DNA of 64,000 nucleotides. Origin: Akkermansia muciniphila (lineage in GTDB: Bacteria > Verrucomicrobiota > Verrucomicrobiia > Verrucomicrobiales > Akkermansiaceae). Location of the stretch: the NCBI RefSeq assembly GCF_040616545.1, contig NZ_CP156688.1:310001-374000 (forward strand). Reading direction: 5' to 3'. The notes under the pieces were generated by a model. It saw nothing but the letters and a program-made list of their open reading frames with translations, searched no databases and was not told the DNA's origin. A program made the position numbers and the translations under genes. Below, piece by piece: positions 44,801 to 58,175 of the stretch (position 1 is its first letter; the number at the start of each line of letters is the position of its first letter).

Positions 44801-45736
44801 TCAGTCCAGCGTCTGCGGGAATTTTTCAGCCCACAGCACGCGCGCCGCGCGGATGTCTTCCGCGGAGGCGCGGCCTGAAAGTTCCCAGACCAGCGGGACT
44901 CCACGCGGGAAAAAGGGCAGCAGGCGTTCAAACGGCACCCCGCCGCCCAGCAGGGGGACCTGATGGTCCCGGGCCGGCCACTTGACGTCGTTCACATGGC
45001 CCCCTATCAAATGGGAGGACATTTTGCGAAGAAACTGCTCATGATTCAGGATGAGCAGATTGTGCTTTCTCTGAATATGGCCGAAGTCATGCCAGTAACC
45101 AATGAAGGGATTTTCTCCAAACTCCTGCATCAGCAGGGCCATTTCATCCTCACTGGGAACCTGCTCATAATGGCTGCGCCCCTCTATGCCCAGTTTTACG
45201 CCAAGTTCCGCGGCGCCGGGAAGAAGCTGCCGGATGGCTTCACGGGCGCGCTCCAGGTAAACGGGAGCCAGCCGGTTGCGGCGGCGCACAAACTCCCCCT
45301 TGGTTCCGGCAAAAGACTCCGTTCCCACCATTCCCTGCCGCGCCAGGCTCTGCAAATGAGCCGTATCCGTACGCTTCACCAGAGGCTCCACCGTACCCAT
45401 GTGCAGGACAATGTATCCGGCCCCCAGGGCCGCGCCCTGTTCCATGGATTTTTTCGTCAGTTCAACCGCCTTGCTGCGCACCTGGGGCAGATCCGCCGTA
45501 AACGGCCTGCTGTCCGGTGCGTCCCCCACCTCGTCAATCGGAGCGGGGAAATAATTATGAACGCCGACCACCTGCACCTTCCCTGCTTCCACCGCCTTCA
45601 TGATACCCGGCAGGAGGGACAGCTTGATGCCGTGGGAAAGCTCCACATGGTCAAATCCCAGGGAGAGGATTTCATCAATCATCTCTTCCCCGTCCTGGTG
45701 ACGGTGGGAATTCCAGCATGTAGAAAATACCAGCAT
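44801..45736 (-). CDS. Sugar phosphate isomerase/epimerase-type TIM barrel
   Basis: A 311-residue protein of the AP-endonuclease-2/xylose-isomerase-like barrel family. It contains HVELSHGIKLSLLPGI, VVGVHNYFPAPIDEVGD, IVLHMGTVE, KLGIEGRSHYEQVPSEDEM and FIGYWHDFGH, whose His and acidic residues are plausible divalent-metal ligands. The substrate is unknown. It is the last gene of the run from the SDR-like gene to panB, starting 13 bases after panB stops. Its place beside folK/panB/dap genes gives no specific pathway. Confidence 0.85.
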   Translation of the reverse strand: MLVFSTCWNSHRHQDGEEMIDEILSLGFDHVELSHGIKLSLLPGIMKAVEAGKVQVVGVHNYFPAPIDEVGDAPDSRPFTADLPQVRSKAVELTKKSMEQGAALGAGYIVLHMGTVEPLVKRTDTAHLQSLARQGMVGTESFAGTKGEFVRRRNRLAPVYLERAREAIRQLLPGAAELGVKLGIEGRSHYEQVPSEDEMALLMQEFGENPFIGYWHDFGHIQRKHNLLILNHEQFLRKMSSHLIGGHVNDVKWPARDHQVPLLGGGVPFERLLPFFPRGVPLVWELSGRASAEDIRAARVLWAEKFPQTLD

Positions 45737-45749
45737 GGGTTAAAATAAA

Positions 45750-46541
45750 TTATGATGATTTGATGGAACCCGGCTCCGTATAGGAATCCTTCATCCACTC
45801 CTTGACGGCGGCAGTCATGCTGCCGGCCACGTCCGCGCGGGGTTTAACGAAAGCGGGAACAAACCACGGGAATGCGCCCACCAGATCATGAATCACCACC
45901 ACGTCCCCGTCACACGTATGGGCGCCGGATCCGATGCCCAGCGTGGGGATGGGGGAATGGACGGTAATCTGACGGGCCGCATGGGGCGTTACTCCTTCCA
46001 CGACCACGGCGCAGGCTCCCGCCTCCGCCACGGCTTTTACGTCCCTCACCAGGGCTTCCGCCTCCGCGGAGGATTTCCCCTTGATCTTGTAACCGCCTTC
46101 CTCCAGTACCTTCTGCGGCAAAAGGCCGATGTGCCCCACCACGGGAATGCCGGAATCCACAATGGCGCGGATCTTCTCCGCCTGGGATGCCCCACCTTCC
46201 AGTTTGACGGCGTCCGCTCCGGCCTGAAACAGCCGCCTGGCGGATTGCACGGCCTCCTCCACCGTATCATAGGTATGAATGGGCATATCCCCCACCAGCA
46301 GAGCGTTCTTTACGCCGCGAGCCGCAGCTTCCACGTGGTGGAGCATATGGTCCAGCGTCACGTGGGTGGTATCCGGGAACCCCAGAAGCACCATTCCCAC
46401 GGAATCCCCTACCAGGACAATGTCCACGCCGGCTTCGTCCAGGAGGCGCCCCGTAGGATAGTCATAACCGGTTACCAGCGTCACGTGCCGCCTGTTCTTG
46501 CAGGCGCGGATGCGTTCCGCTTTTTCAAGAGATTGATTCAT
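45750..46541 (-). CDS. panB: 3-methyl-2-oxobutanoate hydroxymethyltransferase
   Basis: A 263-residue TIM-barrel enzyme. It makes ketopantoate from 2-oxoisovalerate and methylene-tetrahydrofolate, the first step of pantothenate and CoA synthesis. Family motifs seen: VTGYDYPTGRLLDEAGVDIV, LVGDSVGMVLLGF (metal and substrate site), DMPIHTYDT, GADAVKLEGG, and IGSGAHTCDGDVVVIHDL. Length and start are standard. It is 20 bases downstream of folK; the folate cofactor links the two genes. No panC is visible here. Confidence 0.95.
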   Translation of the reverse strand: MNQSLEKAERIRACKNRRHVTLVTGYDYPTGRLLDEAGVDIVLVGDSVGMVLLGFPDTTHVTLDHMLHHVEAAARGVKNALLVGDMPIHTYDTVEEAVQSARRLFQAGADAVKLEGGASQAEKIRAIVDSGIPVVGHIGLLPQKVLEEGGYKIKGKSSAEAEALVRDVKAVAEAGACAVVVEGVTPHAARQITVHSPIPTLGIGSGAHTCDGDVVVIHDLVGAFPWFVPAFVKPRADVAGSMTAAVKEWMKDSYTEPGSIKSS

Positions 46542-46561
46542 GATGTTCAGTAAACAAGCAG

Positions 46562-47071
46562 TTACCAGCGTTCCGAAACCAGGAGAGGATCAGCCTCATC
46601 CGTATCCAGCTCCGCCAGCAGCTCGGCAACCGTCTTATCCTGCCGCGGCAGAATGAGGTCCGGCCTGATATCGGAAAGAGGTTTCAGGACAAACTTTCTG
46701 AGATGGGCCCTGGGATGGGGAAGGATCAGGCGCGGGGAATCATTCACCACCATGTCTCCCACATAAATGATGTCCACGTCCGCAGTACGGGGCTCGCAGC
46801 GGATGCCGGAGCGGACGCGTCCCAATGCACGTTCTATACCCTGGCAGTGCACCAGCAGCTCTTCCACCGTGCCCGGCCAGGTAAACTCCACCACGGCATT
46901 CAAATAATCATCCGCGCCGTGCGGGCAGCCCTGGGGACTGGTAGCATACAGGGAGGATTGTAAAAAAGGATCGTCGGACAGGCTCATCTGCAGCAAATGG
47001 TCCCGGGCCTGGACCATCAGGCTGTTCTTGTCCCCAAGATTGGAACCCAGTGCGATTCCGGCTCTCTTCAT
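46562..47071 (-). CDS. folK: 2-amino-4-hydroxy-6-hydroxymethyldihydropteridine pyrophosphokinase
   Basis: HPPK transfers pyrophosphate from ATP to hydroxymethyldihydropterin in folate synthesis. The start MKRAGIALGSNLGDKNSL carries the GSNLGD signature. The diagnostic RTADVDIIYVGD (residues about 89-100) contains the two metal-binding Asp residues. LPHPRAHLRKFVLKPL is the conserved C-terminal pattern. The ATG one codon upstream is less likely. It lies between dapB (60 bases) and panB (20 bases). Confidence 0.93.
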   Translation of the reverse strand: MKRAGIALGSNLGDKNSLMVQARDHLLQMSLSDDPFLQSSLYATSPQGCPHGADDYLNAVVEFTWPGTVEELLVHCQGIERALGRVRSGIRCEPRTADVDIIYVGDMVVNDSPRLILPHPRAHLRKFVLKPLSDIRPDLILPRQDKTVAELLAELDTDEADPLLVSERW

Positions 47072-47131
47072 CACGCAAAAAAAGCGCCATGGCCGCTCCG
47101 GGAAAGAAGAACGGCCATGACGCCGGAAAAA

Positions 47132-47872
47132 TTACAGTTCAGACAGGCCCAGGACATCTTCCATGGTGTACAGTCCCGGTTCCTTTCCCTGGAGCCAGAG
47201 GGCGGCGCGAACCGCTCCGGCAGCAAACGTCATGCGGCTGGATGCCTTATGGGTCAGTTCCAGGCGTTCGCCGTCAGAGGCAAACACCACGGTATGGTCA
47301 CCCACCACATCACCCCCACGCAGGGAATGCATGCCTATCTCCTTGTCCGGACGGGGGCCTACGAGGCCTTCACGGCCAAAGACCACGCTGTCCTCATAAT
47401 TCCGGCCAATGGCGCCGGACAAAATTTCAGCCAGGGTCCGGGCCGTGCCGGAAGGAGAGTCTATCTTGTGGCGATGGTGCATTTCCATCACTTCAATGTC
47501 ACAGCTGCCCCCCAGAATCTGGGCCGCCTTGCGCGTCAGCCAGAACAGGGCGTTCACCCCTGCGGAATAATTGGAGGCAAAAACGATCGGGATGGATGCG
47601 GCTGCATCCATAATTTCCTGCCGTTCCAGAGCCGTATGGCCCGTGGTGCCGATCACCAGGGGCTTGTTATTGACCACGGCTTCAGCCAGCAGGGTGCTGG
47701 TGAAGGCATGGTGGGAAAAATCAATGACGACGTCGCATTTAGCGAGGGCCGGATAGAGCTCCTGGCCCTGGTCATGCGTAGCGCCTACGCAAGTGTCCGG
47801 ATTCTGCGTCACCGCCTCCTGGACGGCCTGGCCCATGCGGCCGGAAATACCTGTAACAAGAATGGAAATCAT
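47132..47872 (-). CDS. dapB: 4-hydroxy-tetrahydrodipicolinate reductase
   Basis: A 246-residue NAD(P)H-dependent enzyme of the lysine/diaminopimelate pathway. The N-terminal nucleotide loop VTGISGRMGQAV and the catalytic region EVMEMHHRHKIDSPSGTA (with the His pair, Lys and the SGT turn) identify it. The acidic residue pattern after the first strand is compatible with NADH or NADPH. It starts 12 bases after dapA, confirming an operon. The product supports both lysine and peptidoglycan synthesis. Confidence 0.95.
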   Translation of the reverse strand: MISILVTGISGRMGQAVQEAVTQNPDTCVGATHDQGQELYPALAKCDVVIDFSHHAFTSTLLAEAVVNNKPLVIGTTGHTALERQEIMDAAASIPIVFASNYSAGVNALFWLTRKAAQILGGSCDIEVMEMHHRHKIDSPSGTARTLAEILSGAIGRNYEDSVVFGREGLVGPRPDKEIGMHSLRGGDVVGDHTVVFASDGERLELTHKASSRMTFAAGAVRAALWLQGKEPGLYTMEDVLGLSEL

Positions 47873-47884
47873 ATAATTGAGATA

Positions 47885-48766
47885 TTAAAGAACGTTGAAA
47901 CGTTGAAGAAGAGCGGAAAGCTGGGCCTCCTTCTCTTCCGGCAAAGGAACCAGGGGGAGGCGCACGCCGGGCTGAATATCGCCTCTCAGCGCCAGGGCCG
48001 CCTTGATCGGGACCGGGTTGCTGTCCAGCGTCATCAATCCCTTCATGAGGGGATAAAACGTCTTCTGGAGGGAAAGCATTTCTCCCATATTCCGGTCCAG
48101 TCCGGCCTTCACGATGGAATTCATGATGCCGGGAACCAGGTTGGAGGCCACGGAAACCAGACCGCTGGCTCCGCAGGCCATAAAGGGCACCGTCAGGCCG
48201 TCATCACCGCAAAGAACGGTAAAATCTTCAGGAACCACCTGCATGAGCTGGTTCACGCGGTCCACGCTGCCGCCTGCCTCCTTCACGCAAATGATATGGG
48301 GGCAGTCCCTGGCCAGGCGGCCAACCGTCTCCACACTGATCTCAATGCCGCAGCGGCCCGGAATGCTGTAAAGCATGATCGGGAGCCTGGTGGCGTCCGC
48401 AATGGCCTTGAAGTGGGCATAAACGCCATCCTGGGAAGGCTTGTTGTAATAAGGGCATACCTGAAGAGTGCCGTCCACGCCCATCTTTTCCGCCTCCTGC
48501 GTCATGTGGATGGCCTCTGCAGTAGCATTGGCCCCCGTGCCGGCGATCACCTGGATGCGGCCCGCAGCATACTTGACGGCCAGTTCAATCACCCTCAAGT
48601 GCTCTTTTACAGTCAAGGTGGGGGATTCTCCCGTGGTGCCGACGGCCACAATGCCGGCCACGCCGGCAGCAACCTGGGCTTCCACAAGCATTCTAAAAGC
48701 CTCTTCATCGACACGGCCGCCGATAAAAGGAGTCACAATTGCTGTATAAAGACCTTGAAACTTCAT
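47885..48766 (-). CDS. dapA: 4-hydroxy-tetrahydrodipicolinate synthase
   Basis: A 293-residue TIM-barrel aldolase condensing pyruvate and aspartate semialdehyde. Seen are the N-terminal YTAIVTPF, GTTGESPTL (substrate loop), TLQVCPYYNKPSQDGVY (catalytic Tyr) and the Schiff-base Lys in ICVKEAGGSVD. The start at 48766 (MKFQGLYTAIVTPF) matches the family; the ATG 18 bases upstream is rejected. dapB follows immediately. Confidence 0.95.
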   Translation of the reverse strand: MKFQGLYTAIVTPFIGGRVDEEAFRMLVEAQVAAGVAGIVAVGTTGESPTLTVKEHLRVIELAVKYAAGRIQVIAGTGANATAEAIHMTQEAEKMGVDGTLQVCPYYNKPSQDGVYAHFKAIADATRLPIMLYSIPGRCGIEISVETVGRLARDCPHIICVKEAGGSVDRVNQLMQVVPEDFTVLCGDDGLTVPFMACGASGLVSVASNLVPGIMNSIVKAGLDRNMGEMLSLQKTFYPLMKGLMTLDSNPVPIKAALALRGDIQPGVRLPLVPLPEEKEAQLSALLQRFNVL

Positions 48767-48839
48767 AACTTTACTTGGAAGCATACTATCTTAACAGACA
48801 CTTTTTGTCACGACAGAATACAGAAATATGGCACGCCTG

Positions 48840-49547
48840 TCAGGCATCCAGAAACACCGTCCGTGAACAGGCGGAACAAAATTCCAGGTAGGACTTGAGA
48901 AAGGAGAGGGACGTTTCCGGACGGGCACCCTGCCTCCAGGCGGCCCTTCTCCCATTGACTACAATGTATTCGCGGTGGATATGCCTTCCTTCACTGCCGC
49001 ACAGGAACAGCACCGCCGCACAGGCGGAGGACGCCAGCCTGGAATTCGAGACATGCCGAAATACCGGGCGGTGAATCACCACCTGGTTCATTCTGACATC
49101 ACTCCGGTTCAGGCTATCTTCCATTCCGGCCTCAGCCTCCTTCCATCTCACCTTCCTTCCGGAACGGGAAACCATATGAACGACCATGGCGCCGGAAACA
49201 AAAGCATGCTCCAGCAAAACGGTCAGGCGGCCGCGTGCGGAATAATTCAATCCCTTCACCTTAACAGCAGCATCTTCACAGGTAAGCAGATAATCCACGC
49301 GCCCATACAAGGTGTGCACCAGTCCAGCAAAGGAAGCCAGATCGGGTGAATGGTCCAGCCGCCCGGACATGGCGAAGTGATTGGCTCCCGGAAGACAGCC
49401 GACCACTCGGGAGGACTCTTCACCGGACTCATGCAGCATGGCAACCGCAATTCCCTGGCAGGCAAATGCCCTGGCCGCCAGATATCCTATGTTGCCGGCG
49501 TTCCCCAGAATGACGGCAACAGGTTTCTGAATAATAGGAGATTTCAT
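48840..49547 (-). CDS. SDR-like protein lacking the catalytic Tyr-Lys pair
   Basis: A 235-residue protein with an SDR-type Rossmann N-terminus (VAVILGNAGNIGYLAARAF, in place of TGxxxGIG) and a C-terminal NG segment (YIVVNGRRAAW) at the usual SDR position. No YxxxK catalytic pair is seen, and the middle contains RSGRKVRWKEAEAG instead. This suggests a nucleotide-binding or regulatory derivative, not an active oxidoreductase. It starts with ATG at 49547 (MKSPIIQKP) and lies directly upstream of dapA in the same orientation. It was not assigned to any named pathway. Confidence 0.65.
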   Translation of the reverse strand: MKSPIIQKPVAVILGNAGNIGYLAARAFACQGIAVAMLHESGEESSRVVGCLPGANHFAMSGRLDHSPDLASFAGLVHTLYGRVDYLLTCEDAAVKVKGLNYSARGRLTVLLEHAFVSGAMVVHMVSRSGRKVRWKEAEAGMEDSLNRSDVRMNQVVIHRPVFRHVSNSRLASSACAAVLFLCGSEGRHIHREYIVVNGRRAAWRQGARPETSLSFLKSYLEFCSACSRTVFLDA

Positions 49548-49743
49548 ACGCCGCCATTCTGAAGAAAGAACGAATTCCGTCAACATCCAACACACTCTTA
49601 AACCGTTAAGAAAGAATGAGGAATAGTTAAGGAAATATTATAATGCACCTTTCTTCTGAGAAGCAGGAGGAGGCGATCAATCCTTGCTTGTTTCTTTTGT
49701 TTTACCCCCTGGAACTCTTAATGGTTCATATCAAGAAAAGAGC

Positions 49744-49775
49744 AAGCCCCGTCAGTTTTTGAACTGGCGGGGCTT
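49744..49775 (-). terminator. Terminator of the rRNA operon
   Basis: A 12-bp inverted repeat around AAGCCCCG/CGGGGCTT, with one wobble pair, followed by T-rich sequence on the minus strand, just downstream of 5S. Confidence 0.8.
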
Positions 49776-49787
49776 GATGAAAAAAAT

Positions 49788-49903
49788 CCCGGCGGCGACC
49801 TACTCTTGCGGGACCTATCGTCCGACTACCATTGGCGCGGCAGCGTTTCACTTCCGGGTTCGGAACGGGACCGGGTGGGACCACTGCGCTCTGGCCACCG
49901 GGC
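49788..49903 (-). rRNA. rrf: 5S ribosomal RNA
   Basis: About 116 bases reading on the minus strand. The ends GCCCGGTGGC and GCCGCCGGGA pair, and the core GTTCCGAACCCGGAAGTGAA is conserved. It is the last gene of the operon. Confidence 0.93.
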
Positions 49904-50144
49904 TTCAGGGGGAAGAGGGTTTCTCTTCATCCTGCCTGCCCGGGAGCCCTTGGGGGCTTTGAGGGGGGGATTTTTTGTATGTGTTTTGTGTGGCTTTAAG
50001 AAGATTTCTAAAAGAGGAGTGGCCTCTTGAGGAAAGTCAGCGTAAACTGACATCTGCGTGGCTGGTGGTGTTACTTTTTTTTAACATACATCGTATGAAC
50101 AGGACAACGGTAAGTTGTTATTCACGAACGGGAGTGATGTAATA

Positions 50145-52982
<2,838 letters not shown>

Positions 52983-53192
52983 TTGCAAAAGTTTTTTACC
53001 ACTTCCACAATACCACAAAGCCCTTTCGTGACTTACTGTATTGTCTTATTTCTTGGTATGCATGTTTTAAATTGTGTATTGTAGTTGTTTTTCAACTACC
53101 CACTTTGTTGGAAAGCAATTGCTTCTCAGCAATTGTTTTCTTTGCCACGCAGATGTCAATTTTCGTTCTTCCCTCAATAATCGATTTGCTTT

Positions 53193-53269
53193 TGGTGGGC
53201 CTGACAGGACTTGAACCTGTGACCCCGCGCTTATCAAGCGCGTGCTCTAACCAACTGAGCTACAGGCCC
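53193..53269 (-). tRNA. tRNA-Ile (anticodon GAT)
   Basis: A 77-base tRNA with encoded CCA in the 16S-23S spacer. Acceptor GGGCCTG/CAGGCCC and anticodon loop TTGATAA. Confidence 0.96.
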
Positions 53270-53357
53270 GGCTTTGGGTCTCGCAGAGGCAGTTAACAGC
53301 GAACAGGTAATAGTTAATAGTTTTTACCTGGCGCCCTGGCCGCCCTCTTACCGAAAC

Positions 53358-53433
53358 TGGTGGAGGCACGGGGACTCGAACCCCGGACATCCAGCTTGCA
53401 AAGCTGGCGCTCTACCAACTGAGCTATACCCCC
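53358..53433 (-). tRNA. tRNA-Ala (anticodon TGC)
   Basis: A 76-base tRNA with encoded CCA in the spacer, next to tRNA-Ile. Anticodon loop TTTGCAA. The order 16S-Ala-Ile-23S on the minus strand (Ala nearer 16S) is reversed relative to E. coli, where Ile is first. Confidence 0.95.
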
Positions 53434-53600
53434 AGTTGCGGTTCGGTTTGAAAAAAGGTCGTCACGCACGTCGTGCCTAGTTTCGCTCCAAGCGAACTGG
53501 CTGTTTACACATCTTTGGTTCGTTGCGGGCCCTCACGGGTTCCGCTCCCTCTTCCCTCAGGAAGAGATCCGACCTGTGCACTTCTAATGCACTTACTCCA

Positions 53601-55116
<1,516 letters not shown>

Positions 55117-55504
55117 ATAATTTTTGAAATTGCTGGACCAAATGGAATCTTTCGATTTCATCTGCGCCATGCTTCAGTCAGCTCTTCCCTCAAGTTGTGT
55201 CTCTCGAGGACATCTTCGCTCTGCCAAGCACGGCGCGCGTCACGACCTTTTTTCTTTCCCTTGCTTCTACCAATCCGCCCCTCTCGGAGCAAGGTCGCTC
55301 CTTCGGGTTTTTTCTCCTTCGACCGTCTCTCGACGACCTCCGGAAAACCCTCGGCGGGTTCGGTAGTCATTCCCTTGAAATCTTCTTATCGGAGCTCTCT
55401 TTCAAGCCCTCTTCCGGGTGGCCGGCCCCAGCCGCTTCAGCTCCTGTTTTCCAGGCCTTCCGCTGCCGGGCTTTTCATCCCGTCGCCGTGTTGGCGTGCC
55501 GAGA
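55117..55504 (-). promoter_or_regulatory. Leader of the rRNA operon
   Basis: About 390 bases between the promoter and 16S. Several short inverted repeats occur (for example GGAGC/GCTCC near 55290), but I see no boxA-like element. Short open frames here are not genes. Confidence 0.5.
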
Positions 55505-55532
55505 AGTCTATCAAAATCACCCCAAGTGTCAA
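55505..55532 (-). promoter_or_regulatory. rRNA operon promoter
   Basis: On the minus strand, TTGACA (55532-55527), a 16-base spacer, and TAGACT (55510-55505). Upstream is A/T-rich sequence with A-tracts typical of an UP element, and downstream is a GC-rich discriminator. Confidence 0.8.
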
Positions 55533-55624
55533 TTTTTTTCGAGTCGTTTTTTCAAAGATTTTTTCAACATTCTAAATATTGCTGATTCTTAACGTATTAC
55601 ATTTTTCTCTTTTTTCACGAAAAA

Positions 55625-55649
55625 GGCCCCTTTCACAACGAAAGGGGCC
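55625..55649 (-). terminator. Terminator after the TlpA-like gene
   Basis: A 10-bp perfect stem (GGCCCCTTTC with GAAAGGGGCC) with a 5-base loop, followed by TTTTT on the minus strand, about 20 bases after the stop. Confidence 0.9.
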
Positions 55650-55666
55650 CAAACGTTTCAGAAGTC

Positions 55667-57862
55667 TTAAGCTTCCGCCTGTTTTTTCTTCATGGCCGCG
55701 TATTGACGCATGAGGGGCAATTCCCGGAGTGCATTCAAAGCGTCCTTTTTCGCCTGGGCGTAGTCCTTTTTCTCCATCGCCATGTTCATCATGACTTCAT
55801 AGCAAGCCGCGTTATAACCGCCGTCATCCCGCGTATTGGAGTCTTTCATGATCTGGAGAGCATGGCGGGCTGCTTTATAGTTGTATCCCCGCATTTCATC
55901 CGACCCGTTCAGGATTTTCAGAAGATAGGAGGCCACGGAGTCTTCCTTCGGAAAACGCTCCAGCACCTGGTCAAAGATATCCGCCACCTTTTGGTAGTCC
56001 TTCTCCCTCCAGGCTTTTCCCGCCTGCACTTCCGCCACTGTAGATGCAAACCATCCGTCGTCGACAAATCTCTCGGCGTTTTCCTCAATCAGCTTTTTGT
56101 ATTCATCAAATTTCTTTTCTCGGCGCAGTTCAAAGGATTTTTTGATAACCGCCTGCATGGCCTGCTGCCGGGCCTTGCGCTTCGCCTCCTCTTCCGCAAA
56201 TTGATTTTTGTCAAAAGAGTCCCTCCGGGCCGTTTCCGCCACCCACTCGGGCATCCTTTTAATTTCACCAGCCCACAGCAGCGTTCCGTCACGGATGACG
56301 GCAGCCGCCGGGAACGAGTCAAGCTTGAGGGATTCAAAAAGCTCCGCCACCGAACGATCCGACGGAACACCGACGGGATAGGCGGTCCACCCTTCCGGAC
56401 TGTCCAGGTATTCCTTTACCTGCTTTTTGTCCGACGGGATCACGTCCAGCACCACGGCCTTAACCCCCGGATGATCCAGAAGACCGTATTTTTTCAGGAC
56501 TACATCAAGCGCTCTCCCCGGAGCCCCGTCGCTCCACAGGCCGCCCTGCGCCGGAGACCATCTCCAGAAGCTGATGAATACGGTTTTGCCGGAAGGCAGC
56601 CCGGCCAGTGCGGGATGGTTGACCCAGTCCAGCTTGCTGAAAAGGGGCGTGTATTGCTCGTCTTCCTGCACCGGGCCCAGCTCCTGCTTCTTCCGGGGAG
56701 GTTCCGGCTTCATTTCCGCAGCAGCCTGGTCCACCAGGGATTGGAATGTTTCCGTAGTGCCGGAAAGCTTTTGCAACTTCGTCCACGCCCTGCTGATGGA
56801 GGTCAGGGAAAGCGCTTTCTCCATATCCTGAAGCGCTTCTTTCATGTTTCCCTGCCGCTCCCGGAGTTCCGCCATCATACGCCATGGCAGGGACGCTTCC
56901 TTGTTGGATTTCCTTGAGATTTCAATACAGCGGTTCAGGCACCGCTCCACCAGAGCGGCATCCATCTTGCCGGCAGGCACTGATTTTCCCTCCATCAGGG
57001 TTCCGGCTATATCAATCTGCACACGGTAATCGTCCGGGTATTCCTTGCTTACATCATTCAGTACCGACTGGGCTTCCTCAAATTTGCCCTGTCCCGCGAG
57101 CACGAGGAACGGAATCATTTTCAGTTGAATTACCTGGTCCTGCGGGAATTTTCCGGAATCCTGAACCTGCTTCAACAACGCCTGGGCTCCCTGTTTCCCG
57201 TCCTTTTCCACAAGCTCACGCACCTTTTGCGACGTTTCACGGTAACGCTGCCACTCATGGGCGCCCGCATCCGGCCCTTTTGCCGGAAGGGAAGCTGCGG
57301 AAAAATCCGGTTTCAGCATGGCCTGCATGGTTTTTTCTGAAAGCTGTGCGGGATGTCCGCGCCAGATGAGCCGGCCATTTTTAACGGCAAAGGCGTGGGG
57401 GATGCCGTTTACCTTCCGTGGTTCCAGCCATTTCTCCCTGGTTTTCTTCCCATCCACGTCCACCGCCATGGTATAGTTCAAGGGAGTAGGACGGTTCTTG
57501 ATGAATTCCTTCAGCGCCTCCGGGGTCTTCCTGTCCATGACATTGACCCCGATTATCTGGATGAGCGGATTATCTTTGAATGCCTGATGGAGCTGTTCCA
57601 TATGGGGCATCGCCGCGAGACACGGCCCGCACCACGTAGCCCAGAATTCGAAGATATACACCTTGTCTTTTTCCCACTCCTTTACGGGCGTTCCCTGCAG
57701 CCATACCTCCGGCAATCCTTCCAGGGAAAGCGTGGGAAGGGCTTCCGCCGGAGCGGCTGTTTTATTTTCTTTTTTTTCAGGAGAAGCAGCCAGCAAAGGC
57801 ATCCCCGCAGACATCACAAAAAGCGCGGAACACCCCAAGGCAAATAAAGAGGAATTTAACAT
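55667..57862 (-). CDS. TlpA/ResA-type protein with TPR-like middle and second Cys-less thioredoxin domain
   Basis: A 731-residue exported protein (signal: LFALGCSALFVMSAGMPLLA). Domain 1 (about 40-185) is a thioredoxin fold with FWATWCGPC at 73-81 and the cis-Pro GIP at 153-155. A helical region rich in TPR-like repeats follows (about 205-385). Domain 2 (about 405-560) repeats the same fold but the CxxC is replaced by FWRWSPAQGG (432-441), with a cis-Pro-like FPAAAVI later. A further TPR-like region ends the protein (about 590-731). Domain 1 may reduce disulfides in the periplasm, while domain 2 may bind or present substrates. The gene stands alone, with its own terminator. Confidence 0.88.
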   Translation of the reverse strand: MLNSSLFALGCSALFVMSAGMPLLAASPEKKENKTAAPAEALPTLSLEGLPEVWLQGTPVKEWEKDKVYIFEFWATWCGPCLAAMPHMEQLHQAFKDNPLIQIIGVNVMDRKTPEALKEFIKNRPTPLNYTMAVDVDGKKTREKWLEPRKVNGIPHAFAVKNGRLIWRGHPAQLSEKTMQAMLKPDFSAASLPAKGPDAGAHEWQRYRETSQKVRELVEKDGKQGAQALLKQVQDSGKFPQDQVIQLKMIPFLVLAGQGKFEEAQSVLNDVSKEYPDDYRVQIDIAGTLMEGKSVPAGKMDAALVERCLNRCIEISRKSNKEASLPWRMMAELRERQGNMKEALQDMEKALSLTSISRAWTKLQKLSGTTETFQSLVDQAAAEMKPEPPRKKQELGPVQEDEQYTPLFSKLDWVNHPALAGLPSGKTVFISFWRWSPAQGGLWSDGAPGRALDVVLKKYGLLDHPGVKAVVLDVIPSDKKQVKEYLDSPEGWTAYPVGVPSDRSVAELFESLKLDSFPAAAVIRDGTLLWAGEIKRMPEWVAETARRDSFDKNQFAEEEAKRKARQQAMQAVIKKSFELRREKKFDEYKKLIEENAERFVDDGWFASTVAEVQAGKAWREKDYQKVADIFDQVLERFPKEDSVASYLLKILNGSDEMRGYNYKAARHALQIMKDSNTRDDGGYNAACYEVMMNMAMEKKDYAQAKKDALNALRELPLMRQYAAMKKKQAEA

Positions 57863-58175
57863 GATAATACCGTACGCCTGAATCGTGCTGAGTCAAGCCA
57901 ATAGAGGAAGATAGGCCGGAAACGCCTCGATCAACCGTACTTTCTTTTCCGGCAACAACCGTGAAAAGGCCATGGAGAAAGAAAAATATTAAGCATTAAG
58001 TTTTTTGTATAGAATAAGAAAACATGGGTTTCTAACATTCATTCTTTTTTGAGTTTCATTGGATTTAGGAAAAACCATTTACCTTTTAGGATACGTAAAG
58101 ACAATATTATTTTCTAAAATAGAAAATATGCCAAAAATGGCTTGCTAGATTTTTCTGAATGCGAAAAATGCGCTC
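57863..58175. other. AT-rich intergenic region upstream of the HTH genes
   Basis: About 313 bases with no gene, noticeably AT-rich. It contains the palindrome at 58109-58127. No other structure was recognised. Confidence 0.6.
58109..58127. promoter_or_regulatory. Palindromic operator candidate
   Basis: ATTTTCTA and TAGAAAAT flank a 3-base centre, a perfect 8-bp dyad. It lies 49 bases before the first HTH gene, as expected for an autoregulatory operator. Confidence 0.5.

Noticed and set aside
46997-48898. 633-residue plus-strand open frame
   Set aside because: It is antisense to dapA, dapB and the end of folK.
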